From: Acidobacteriota bacterium
GTDB lineage: Bacteria > Acidobacteriota > Terriglobia > Terriglobales > Acidobacteriaceae
DNA: 64,000 nucleotides
Reading direction: 5' to 3'
NCBI GenBank assembly: GCA_021792135.1
Contig: JAJYVF010000008.1
Location: forward strand, 62,001-126,000
This document shows positions 25,871-33,318 of this stretch, piece by piece (positions within the stretch are counted from its first letter, which is position 1; each line of letters begins with the position of its first letter). Position numbers and translations under genes: made by a program. Below the pieces are notes generated by a model, which worked only from the letters and a program-made list of their open reading frames with translations, did not search any database and was not told where the DNA came from.

Positions 25871-27351
25871 TCCTGCTTTACCGCGACCCGCGGCTCCGTC
25901 ATTTTCTTCGGATCGAGAATCTCCCGGATCTGCTCCTCGCTCAGCAGCTTTCGTTTCCACGCCAGGGACAGAATTGACTCCCCGCTCGCCACCGACTCCT
26001 TCACCAGCTCGCCTGCCTTCGCATAGCCGAGATACGGATTCAGCGCCGTCGCCAGCGCCACCGTGCTCTCGGCATACTGCCGGCACCGCTCCACGTTGGC
26101 CGTAATTCCGGCCACGCACCGCTCCGTCAACTGCCGCAGCATATTCGCCAGGATCGTGATGCTCTGGAGCACGCTGTACGCCATCGTCGGCATCATCACG
26201 TTCAGCTCCAGCTGACCCGCCTGCACCGCCAGCGCCACCGCCGTGTCGTTCCCGATCACCTGGAAGCTAACCATCGCCGCCAGCTCCGCCATCACCGGGT
26301 TGATCTTGCCCGGCATGATCGATGACCCCGGCTGCAGGCCCGGCAGTTGGATCTCGTTGAATCCCGTATTCGGCCCCGACGAGAGCAGCCGCAGGTCATT
26401 CGAGATCCGAATCACCTCCAGCGCCAGCGCCCGCAGCGCCCCGCTTACCTGCGCCATCACCGCGTTCGACTGCATCGCCCAGCGCAGGTCCTCGGCAGGG
26501 AAGAGCGGCTGCTCCGAAATCCGCGCCAGGTTCGCCACCGCCTTCGCCCGATACTCCGGATGCGTATTCAGTCCCGTGCCCACGGCGCTCCCGCCCAGCC
26601 CCAGCTCGCGCAGTCCGTCGGCCGCCTGCCGCAGAAACTCCCCCGCCTTCCGGATCGCCACGCCGTACGCCGCAAACTCCTGCCCCAGCCGGATCGGCAC
26701 TGCATCCTGCATATGCGTCCGCCCCGACTTCATCACCGGGTCGAACTCCGCGCCCTTCCGGGCGAACGCATCCGCCAGCGCGTCGATCTGCGGATAAAGC
26801 GTCTCCAGCGCCAGCAGCGTCGCCACCCGCATCCCGGTCGGGAAAACATCATTCGTCGACTGAGCGTAGTTGACGTGGTCGTTCGGATGAACGAACTTGT
26901 ACTCGCCCCGCGCGCCGCCCAGGATCTCGTTCGCACGGTTGGCGATCACCTCGTTGGTGTTCATGTGGAAGCTCACCCCTGCTCCCGCCTGGAAGACATC
27001 CACGACGAACTGATCGTTCCACCGCCCGTCGATGACCTCCTGCGCCGCCGCAATAATGGCTTCCACTCGCCGGTTGCTCCACGGCCTGGCCTGAGCGAGC
27101 CGCAGGCGAGGCGAACGGCTCTGCCCGCTTTTGACGGACGCGGGATCTATATCTCGCAGCAATCCCAGTTCGCGATTGGCTTCCGCCGCAGCCCGCTTGA
27201 CCATCCCGAAGGCGCGGATGAGCAGCGGATGCGCCCGCATTCCCGAGATGGGATAGTTCTCGACTGCCCGTGCCGTCTGCGCACCGTAATACGCCTCCGC
27301 CGGAACCTCGACGAATCCCAGCGAGTCTTTCTCCCTGCGCATCTCTGCCAT
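25867..27351 (-). CDS. aspA: Aspartate ammonia-lyase (aspartase)
   Basis: A cytosolic enzyme of the aspartase/fumarase C superfamily that deaminates L-aspartate to fumarate and ammonia. Motifs: opening DSLGFVEVPAEAYYGAQTAR, FHMNTNEVIANRANE, NDHVNYAQSTNDVFPTGMR, GSAVGTGLNTHPEY, and the signature loop GSSIMPGKINPVMAE. The residues after that loop (NPVMAE, FQVIGND) fit aspartase better than fumarase C. The start at 27351 follows GAGGGAG; the frame from 27396 is less likely. Oddity: about 25 extra residues (SGQSRSPRLRLAQARPWSN region) sit before the AIIAAAQEV helix, encoded around a palindrome at 27097-27121. Upstream neighbours are an EamA exporter and fumarase, all on the same strand. Confidence 0.88.
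   Translation of the reverse strand: MAEMRREKDSLGFVEVPAEAYYGAQTARAVENYPISGMRAHPLLIRAFGMVKRAAAEANRELGLLRDIDPASVKSGQSRSPRLRLAQARPWSNRRVEAIIAAAQEVIDGRWNDQFVVDVFQAGAGVSFHMNTNEVIANRANEILGGARGEYKFVHPNDHVNYAQSTNDVFPTGMRVATLLALETLYPQIDALADAFARKGAEFDPVMKSGRTHMQDAVPIRLGQEFAAYGVAIRKAGEFLRQAADGLRELGLGGSAVGTGLNTHPEYRAKAVANLARISEQPLFPAEDLRWAMQSNAVMAQVSGALRALALEVIRISNDLRLLSSGPNTGFNEIQLPGLQPGSSIMPGKINPVMAELAAMVSFQVIGNDTAVALAVQAGQLELNVMMPTMAYSVLQSITILANMLRQLTERCVAGITANVERCRQYAESTVALATALNPYLGYAKAGELVKESVASGESILSLAWKRKLLSEEQIREILDPKKMTEPRVAVKQD
27097..27121. repeat. Inverted repeat inside the aspA coding sequence
   Basis: GAGCCG (27097-27102) and CGGCTC (27116-27121) flank a 13-base GC-rich spacer with GGCGAGGCGAA. 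It coincides with the extra residues near position 80 of the aspartase, so a small palindromic element may have inserted in frame. Confidence 0.4.
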
Positions 27352-27405
27352 AACCGCTCCCTCCCTCAGAGGATGCCGGAAAGCAGGGGCCTGCACCGAA
27401 GCGTC

Positions 27406-28317
27406 TCAATCCGGAACGACAGGGGAGACGGACACCGCTCGGAAACGCTCCCGCGAAGCCGCCACGGCGATATACAGGCCCGCGCCGACAATCAGCGCCC
27501 CGCCCAGAACCATAAATGGCGTGGGCTTGTCACGCCAGATCAGGTAAGCGATCAGCGTACCCGAGAGCAGCTGCGTGTAGTGGTATTGGGAGACATTGGC
27601 CGCCGATGTATGCTTCAGCGCAATGAAGAAGGAGACCGTCCCCATCGCGCAGAAGAGACCCATCGCCAGCAGAACCCCGGTCAGCCGCAGCGTCAGGGGC
27701 TCGGCATGCCAGAGCATCAGTCCGAACCCTGCGATGGTCATCACCAGCCCGGAGAAGAACGTCAGGCTTTCCGGCCTCTCGGTCTGGGTCATCACCCGCG
27801 ACCAGACCATGTTCACCGAGAAGCAGGCCACGCACGCCATGCAGGCGGCGAAGCCGATCCAGTCGCCCTGCTGCGCCGAACCAAAAGGATCGACCGCGAT
27901 CACCACGCCTGCGAAGCCCGTCACGATGGCGATCGCCTTCCGCCAGGGCAGCCCTTCCCGCAGGAACACGGTCGACAAAATGGCAATCACCATCGGCGCC
28001 ATGAAGACCAGAATGTAAAACAGCGTCAGACTGAGATGGCGCAGCGCAACCACGACGCAAAGATTATTGGTCAGGTCGAGACAGGAGCGAATGGACTGCC
28101 GCTGGACATGCCTGGGCCAAAGCGTGCGCAGCTGGCCCCGCCAGAGCGCATGCACGGTCAGGAAGCCCGCCACGAACAGGCCCAGAAACGCAATCACTTC
28201 GTAGGCGGGTAGTTTGGATTGCCCCGCCAGCTTGATGCTGGTATCGGCCAGCACCCAGAAGGTAAATCCAGCCACGGCGAAGCCGATTGCGCCAAGATCG
28301 GAAACCGAAGACTTCAT
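27406..28317 (-). CDS. EamA/DMT family transporter
   Basis: A 303-residue inner-membrane protein with ten predicted helices in two EamA halves, for example LFYILVFMAPMVIAILSTVF and LSGTLIAYLIWRDKPTPFMV. DMT transporters mostly export amino acids or other metabolites; the substrate is not predictable. It lies 54 bases upstream of aspA on the same strand and 126 bases after fumarase, so aspartate or a C4 acid is a reasonable guess only from context. Start ATG at 28317. Confidence 0.82.
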   Translation of the reverse strand: MKSSVSDLGAIGFAVAGFTFWVLADTSIKLAGQSKLPAYEVIAFLGLFVAGFLTVHALWRGQLRTLWPRHVQRQSIRSCLDLTNNLCVVVALRHLSLTLFYILVFMAPMVIAILSTVFLREGLPWRKAIAIVTGFAGVVIAVDPFGSAQQGDWIGFAACMACVACFSVNMVWSRVMTQTERPESLTFFSGLVMTIAGFGLMLWHAEPLTLRLTGVLLAMGLFCAMGTVSFFIALKHTSAANVSQYHYTQLLSGTLIAYLIWRDKPTPFMVLGGALIVGAGLYIAVAASRERFRAVSVSPVVPD

Positions 28318-28443
28318 GCCAATTCCGCAGGGGGCCGGATTCGAGCTTTGGTTGAGCAGGGCTCCTCGGCTGCAGACACACAGAGAAACCGCCGTTCCTG
28401 CGAGCCGTAGCAGAAGAGCCTTCGCCGCTTCTGGTGCAATGCT

Positions 28444-29967
28444 TCAGGCGAGGATCGGAACCCCCGCAAATTCCGTCTGAATCCGCGCCTTCCATTCTTT
28501 CGGCCCGGTCTCGTGCACCGAGGTTCCCTGCGCATCGACGGCCACCGTCACCGGCATGTCCTCGACCGTGAATTCGTAGATCGCCTCCATGCCCAGATCC
28601 GCGAAGGCCACCACGCGCGCCGCCCGGATCGCCTTCGACACCAGATACGCTGCTCCGCCCACGGCCATCAGGTACACCGCGCGATTGTCGCGGATCGCCT
28701 CAATCGCCGCCGGACCCCGCTCGGCCTTGCCGACCATGCCCAGCAGTCCCGTCTGCTCCAGCATCTGCCGTGTGAATTTGTCCATTCGGGTCGAGGTGGT
28801 TGGCCCCGCTGGTCCCATCACTTCATCCCGCACCGGATCAACAGGTCCCACGTAATAAATGAAGCGATTGGTGAAGTCCACCGGCAGCTTCTCGCCGCGG
28901 TTCAGCATCTCGGTGATCCGCTTGTGCGCCGCGTCGCGTCCGGTCAGCAATTTGCCGCGCAGCAGCAGCACTTCGCCGGGTTTCCAGGTCGCCGCTTCTT
29001 CACGTGTCACCATGCCCAGATTCACCCGCCGCGCATTCGAAACGTCATAGGTCAGCGTCGGCCAGTCTTCCAGCGAAGGCGGCTTCAGCGCCACCGGCCC
29101 CGACCCGTCCAGCACGAAGTGGGCATGCCGCGTCGCCGCGCAGTTCGGAATCATCGCCACCGGCAGATTGGCCGCGTGCGTCGGATAATCCCTGACCTTG
29201 ACGTCCAGAACGGTGGTCAGCCCGCCCAGTCCCTGCGCGCCGATTCCCAGCTTGTTGACCTTGTCGTAGATCTCGACCCGCAGTTCCTCGAGCCGGTTCT
29301 TCGGGCCTCGCGCCAGCAGGTCCCGCATATCGATCGGATCCATCAGCGACTCCTTGGCCAGCAGCATGGCCTTCTCCGCCGTCCCCCCGATACCGATCCC
29401 CAGCATTCCCGGCGGACACCACCCCGCACCCATCGTTGGCACCGTTTTCAGCACCCACTCGACAATGGAATCCGACGGATTCAGCATCGCGAACTTCGAC
29501 TTCGCCTCGCTCCCGCCGCCCTTCGCCGCCACCGTTACATCGACGTTCCCGCCCTTTACCATCTCGATGCTCACCACCGCCGGCGTATTGTCCTTCGTGT
29601 TCTTCCGGGTCCCGGCCGGATCGGCCAGGATCGACGCCCGCAGCGTGTTGTCGGGATTGAGGTACGCCCGCCGCACCCCCTCATCGGCCATCTCCTGCAC
29701 GGTCATCCTGGCATCCCAGCGCACGTCCATCCCAATCTTCAGAAAGACCGTGACGATGCCCGTGTCCTGGCAGATCGGCCTATGCCCCTCGGCGCACATG
29801 CGTGAATTCACCAGGATCTGCGCAATGGCGTCCTTCGCCGCCGGGGACGCCTCCCGCTCATAGGCCCGCGCCAGGCTGGTAATGTAATCCACCGGGTGGT
29901 AGTAGCTGATGTACTGCAATGCGTCCGCAATGCTCTCAATAAAATCGTCCTGCCGGATCGTTGCCAT
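28444..29967 (-). CDS. Fumarate hydratase class I (iron-sulfur)
   Basis: Reversible hydration of fumarate to L-malate in the TCA cycle by a [4Fe-4S] enzyme. The 507-residue chain contains both the alpha (TtdA-like) and beta (TtdB-like) parts. Cluster-ligand cysteines are expected in ICQDTGIV, GAGWCPPGMLGIGIGG and IPNCAATRHAHFVLDG. The C-terminal part carries MGPAGPTTSTRMDKF and VGKAERGP. The start at 29967 has AGGA seven bases upstream; the frame from 30009 is less likely. Head of an apparent fumarase-EamA-aspartase group that would turn aspartate into malate. Confidence 0.93.
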   Translation of the reverse strand: MATIRQDDFIESIADALQYISYYHPVDYITSLARAYEREASPAAKDAIAQILVNSRMCAEGHRPICQDTGIVTVFLKIGMDVRWDARMTVQEMADEGVRRAYLNPDNTLRASILADPAGTRKNTKDNTPAVVSIEMVKGGNVDVTVAAKGGGSEAKSKFAMLNPSDSIVEWVLKTVPTMGAGWCPPGMLGIGIGGTAEKAMLLAKESLMDPIDMRDLLARGPKNRLEELRVEIYDKVNKLGIGAQGLGGLTTVLDVKVRDYPTHAANLPVAMIPNCAATRHAHFVLDGSGPVALKPPSLEDWPTLTYDVSNARRVNLGMVTREEAATWKPGEVLLLRGKLLTGRDAAHKRITEMLNRGEKLPVDFTNRFIYYVGPVDPVRDEVMGPAGPTTSTRMDKFTRQMLEQTGLLGMVGKAERGPAAIEAIRDNRAVYLMAVGGAAYLVSKAIRAARVVAFADLGMEAIYEFTVEDMPVTVAVDAQGTSVHETGPKEWKARIQTEFAGVPILA

Positions 29968-30146
29968 AAGAATTGTCCTTGTCTTCAAGGGTACTCGACG
30001 CGGACGCATTCCCGCCTCCCGATCCGCTGTCCACCATGACGATAGTGCTGGCCTGCGCCCTCATCGTCGCGTCCGGGGATCTGTCCTCCCGATGCATTCC
30101 CCTCGCCACCCCGCCTCTCCCCTTTCCCTTCGTTTAATCTAGGAAC

Positions 30147-31178
30147 ATGCCCGAATCCGCGCCCGGAAGCTCCAGCGAACTCTTCGACGTCCTCGTGATC
30201 GGCGCCGGCCCCACCGGCATGTCGTGCGCCATCGAGGCGCGGCGGGCAGGCTTCCGCGCCGTGCTGGTGGATAAGGGCTGCCTCTGCAATTCGCTCTTCC
30301 ATTACCCGTCGCACATGACCTTCTTCACCACCTCGGAACTGCTGGAGATCGGGGACGTGCCCTTTCCCAGCCCCAATCCCAAACCCAGCCGCGACGAGGC
30401 TCTGGAGTACTACCGCAAAGTGGCGGAGCACTACCGGCTGGATGTCCGCGCGTATCAGAGGGTCGAATCCGTCACCGGCGCGGACCTCGATTTCGAGGTC
30501 TGCACCCGGGACACCTTCGATCGCCCGAACCTTTACCGATCGCGCAAAATCGTCGTCGCTACCGGCTATTACGATCTGCCCAACCGGATGAACATCCCCG
30601 GCGAAGACCTGCCGAAGGTTTTCCACTATTACAACGACCCGCACCCGTACTACGGGATGGATGTTCTCGTTGTCGGCGGGAAGAACTCCGCCGCCATTGC
30701 GGCCCTCGAACTCTGGCGCCATGGCGCCCGCGTCACCCTGGTTCACCGCGGCCCCTCCATGCACCGCCATGTGAAGTACTGGATCCTCCCTGACATCGAG
30801 AACCGCATCAGGAGCGGGCAGATTCAGGCGTTCTTCGAGAGCTCCGTCGCACGGATCGATCCCGATACCGTCACTCTCGAGACGCCGGCGGGCGCGCGCG
30901 TTTTGTCCAACCAGTTCGTCTTTGCCATGACCGGCTATCGGCCGGATTTCGAGTTTCTGGAATCCCTCGGGGTGCGCATCGAAGGCGAGTTTCGCTGCCC
31001 GGCCTGCGATCCGCGTAGCCTGGAGAGCAATGCTCCCGGCATTTATCTGGCCGGAGTCATCATTGCGGGCGACCGCACCAACGAGATTTTCATCGAGAAC
31101 GGCCGCTTTCACGGCCGTCAGATTGCCGAAGATCTGCAACAACGGCTCAGCGTGCCGGCCCAGTTCGCCCGCGCTTAG
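30147..31178 (+). CDS. ypdA: YpdA family FAD-dependent reductase (putative bacillithiol disulfide reductase)
   Basis: A 343-residue flavoprotein of the thioredoxin-reductase-like superfamily. It has an FAD dinucleotide fold (DVLVIGAGPTGMSCAIEA, about 14-31), the YpdA feature CLCNSLFHYPSHMTFFTTSE in place of a redox-active CxxC, an NADPH fold (DVLVVGGKNSAAIAALELW) and a C-terminal GIYLAGVIIAGDRTNEIFIENGRF. In Firmicutes, YpdA reduces bacillithiol disulfide with NADPH; several Acidobacteriota also make bacillithiol, but no bsh genes are in this window. It lies just upstream of a histidine kinase gene on the same strand. Confidence 0.85.
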   Translation: MPESAPGSSSELFDVLVIGAGPTGMSCAIEARRAGFRAVLVDKGCLCNSLFHYPSHMTFFTTSELLEIGDVPFPSPNPKPSRDEALEYYRKVAEHYRLDVRAYQRVESVTGADLDFEVCTRDTFDRPNLYRSRKIVVATGYYDLPNRMNIPGEDLPKVFHYYNDPHPYYGMDVLVVGGKNSAAIAALELWRHGARVTLVHRGPSMHRHVKYWILPDIENRIRSGQIQAFFESSVARIDPDTVTLETPAGARVLSNQFVFAMTGYRPDFEFLESLGVRIEGEFRCPACDPRSLESNAPGIYLAGVIIAGDRTNEIFIENGRFHGRQIAEDLQQRLSVPAQFARA

Positions 31179-31262
31179 CCAAAGGCCGGCACGTCCGAGC
31201 CGGAGTTGAGGAGAGGCTTCCCGCCGCGGTCCAGGGCCGTGCCGGGCATGGGTGCTCTGATA

Positions 31263-33131
31263 ATGCATCTTTCGAGACCACGCACGATCCGCGGCCAGCT
31301 CATGGCCGCTCTGGTTCTCTTCGAGATCATCATCTTCGCCGTCTTCGCTATGGTCCTGATGCGCCAGCAGCGCACCGAACTGAATCAGCGGCTGGGCCGC
31401 CGTCTGGAAAGTCAGGTCCTGCTGGTGGCGGAGCAGGGCAGTATGGCCCTCGATGACGGTCATCCCGAGGCGCTGCAGCGCGTGGTCGTCAGCGCCGCCG
31501 CCGCGCCCAGCATGACTGCTGCCCAGATCACCGATCTGCAGGGACGCACCATTGCCAGCAGCGATCCCACCATGGTGGGCAAGCTGGTATTGTCTGCCCA
31601 GGAAAAGAGCTACCTCCACCGGCTTACAGGGCCGGCGATCTTCTCCGCCTCCGCGCGTACCTGGGAAGGCGTCGGGCCGATTCGACAGAACGGCGAGGTC
31701 AGGTATCTGGTGTGGATTTATCCCAACGAGGCCCTGGATCGCCAGGATCTTCGATCGCTGATGAGCGTGACGGCGCTCTGGGCTCTCTGCGTGCTCGCCG
31801 GAGGCACCATCATCGCCGGCCTTCTGGCGCGCTCCATCACCGGGCAGCTCGATGTGCTGACCCGGGCCACACGGCGCCTCATCTACGATCCTGAGGATAC
31901 CGGCGCCTTCCCGCTTCCTGTCCGCTCCGCCAATGAAGCCGCCGACCTGACCCTGGCCTTCAATCGCATGGTCGCGGCCATGCAGGATCAGCGTGCCGGA
32001 CTGAATGAAACCCTGGCACTGCTCGATTCGATGCTGGCCAATGCCCCCATCGGTTTCGCCTTCTTCGATCGCAAATACCGGTTTGTCCGGGTGAACCAGT
32101 TCCTGGCCGATATGAACGGCTACTCGTTTGCCCTGCATCTCGGCCGAGGCGTCAGCGGCATTATGCCGCCGGAAGCTGCCGCCGAGCTGGAGCAGAGCAT
32201 CGAGACGGTCTTCCGCACCAGCGAGCCGATCCGGGATCTGGAGCTTTCCTGGGAGACGGAGCCTGGCCATGCACGCAGCTGGGTCGCCCATCTCTACCCG
32301 GTCCGCACCGATCCCGATACCACCCGCTGGGTGGGCGCCATCCTGGTGGACACGACCGAGCAGAAGCGCGCTGAGGAGGCGCTTCGCCGCTCCGAGAAAC
32401 TGGCTGCCGCCGGCCGCCTTGCGGCCTCCATTGCGCATGAGATCAACAATCCGCTGGAAGCGGTCACCAATCTCCTGTTTCTCATCCGGCAGGAAGAGCT
32501 GAGCCCGCCCACCGCGCGTTTTGCCGATCTGGCGCAGCAGGAGGTGGCGCGCGTTTCCGAAATTACCCAGCAGACGCTGCGCTTCTATCGCCAGTCCACA
32601 CTGCCGGCGCAAACCAATCTGCGGGAGGTGCTGGATTCCGTTCTTCGCCTGTATCTGGGCCGCATTCAGGCGCTCCAGGTGGAGATCCGCCGCGAGATCG
32701 AGGCCGAGCTCCCGCTCTTCTGCTTCGCCGGAGAATTGCGCCAGGTCTTTGCCAATCTCATCGGGAATGCCCTGGATGCCATGACCCCAGGCGGAGGCCG
32801 CCTCGTCATTCGCGCCCGCAATGTGCGGCATGCCGGCGTCGAAGGAGTGCGCGTCACCGTCGGAGACACCGGCTCCGGGATCACGCCGGAGGCGCGCCGC
32901 CATATCTTCGAGCCGTTCTTCACCACCAAGGAAGCCACCGGCACCGGTCTCGGCCTCTGGGTCAGCGAACAGATCATCCGCAAGCACAACGGTACGGTCC
33001 GGTTCCGCAGCTCCGCCACACCGCCGAACACAGGAACGGTGTTCAGCCTGTTCTTTCCCTGCGCGGGCATCGAAGCTGCCGGGCGCGCCGTAGATGTCAC
33101 CAATCAGCTGAAGGTAAGAGCGGTCCGGTAG
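31263..33131 (+). CDS. Membrane sensor histidine kinase with HAMP and PAS domains (orphan)
   Basis: About 622 residues. Order: TM1 (LMAALVLFEIIIFAVFAMVL), periplasmic sensor (about 40-165), TM2 (ALWALCVLAGGTIIAGLLA), HAMP, PAS (about 255-375, ANAPIGFAFFDRKYRFVRVN), HisKA with phospho-acceptor His about 392 (SIAHEINNPLEAVTNLLFLI), and HATPase_c with N box (NLIGNALDAMTPGG), G1 (VGDTGSGI), F box (IFEPFFTTK) and G2 (GTGLGLWVSEQI). No response regulator is adjacent, so it is an orphan or works with a distant partner. Start MHLSRPRT at 31263; 31248 is also possible. It follows ypdA by about 85 bases and may be co-transcribed with it. Confidence 0.9.
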   Translation: MHLSRPRTIRGQLMAALVLFEIIIFAVFAMVLMRQQRTELNQRLGRRLESQVLLVAEQGSMALDDGHPEALQRVVVSAAAAPSMTAAQITDLQGRTIASSDPTMVGKLVLSAQEKSYLHRLTGPAIFSASARTWEGVGPIRQNGEVRYLVWIYPNEALDRQDLRSLMSVTALWALCVLAGGTIIAGLLARSITGQLDVLTRATRRLIYDPEDTGAFPLPVRSANEAADLTLAFNRMVAAMQDQRAGLNETLALLDSMLANAPIGFAFFDRKYRFVRVNQFLADMNGYSFALHLGRGVSGIMPPEAAAELEQSIETVFRTSEPIRDLELSWETEPGHARSWVAHLYPVRTDPDTTRWVGAILVDTTEQKRAEEALRRSEKLAAAGRLAASIAHEINNPLEAVTNLLFLIRQEELSPPTARFADLAQQEVARVSEITQQTLRFYRQSTLPAQTNLREVLDSVLRLYLGRIQALQVEIRREIEAELPLFCFAGELRQVFANLIGNALDAMTPGGGRLVIRARNVRHAGVEGVRVTVGDTGSGITPEARRHIFEPFFTTKEATGTGLGLWVSEQIIRKHNGTVRFRSSATPPNTGTVFSLFFPCAGIEAAGRAVDVTNQLKVRAVR

Positions 33132-33318
33132 CTATCACCTCCCCGGCGCCCGCAAATCGTTTGAGCTGGAAACCCCTGCACCCCGAAGTGACTCTGCGGC
33201 TTCCCGGCGGCATCTTGACGCCAGGCTCGCCGGGCCTTTAGCGTTGGGGCGCCTGAAGAAAGCGGGAGCGGCGACGCGCCTGGCCCGGGTGAGGCCGTTC
33301 CTCTGCGGGGGAATCGAG

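Noticed and set aside
29985-32987. Minus-strand open frame of 1000 codons opposite ypdA and the histidine kinase
   Set aside because: It is the antisense shadow of two genes with clear domains. The translation is Gly/Ala/Asp/Arg-rich without any recognisable family, as expected for reading GC-rich codons backwards.
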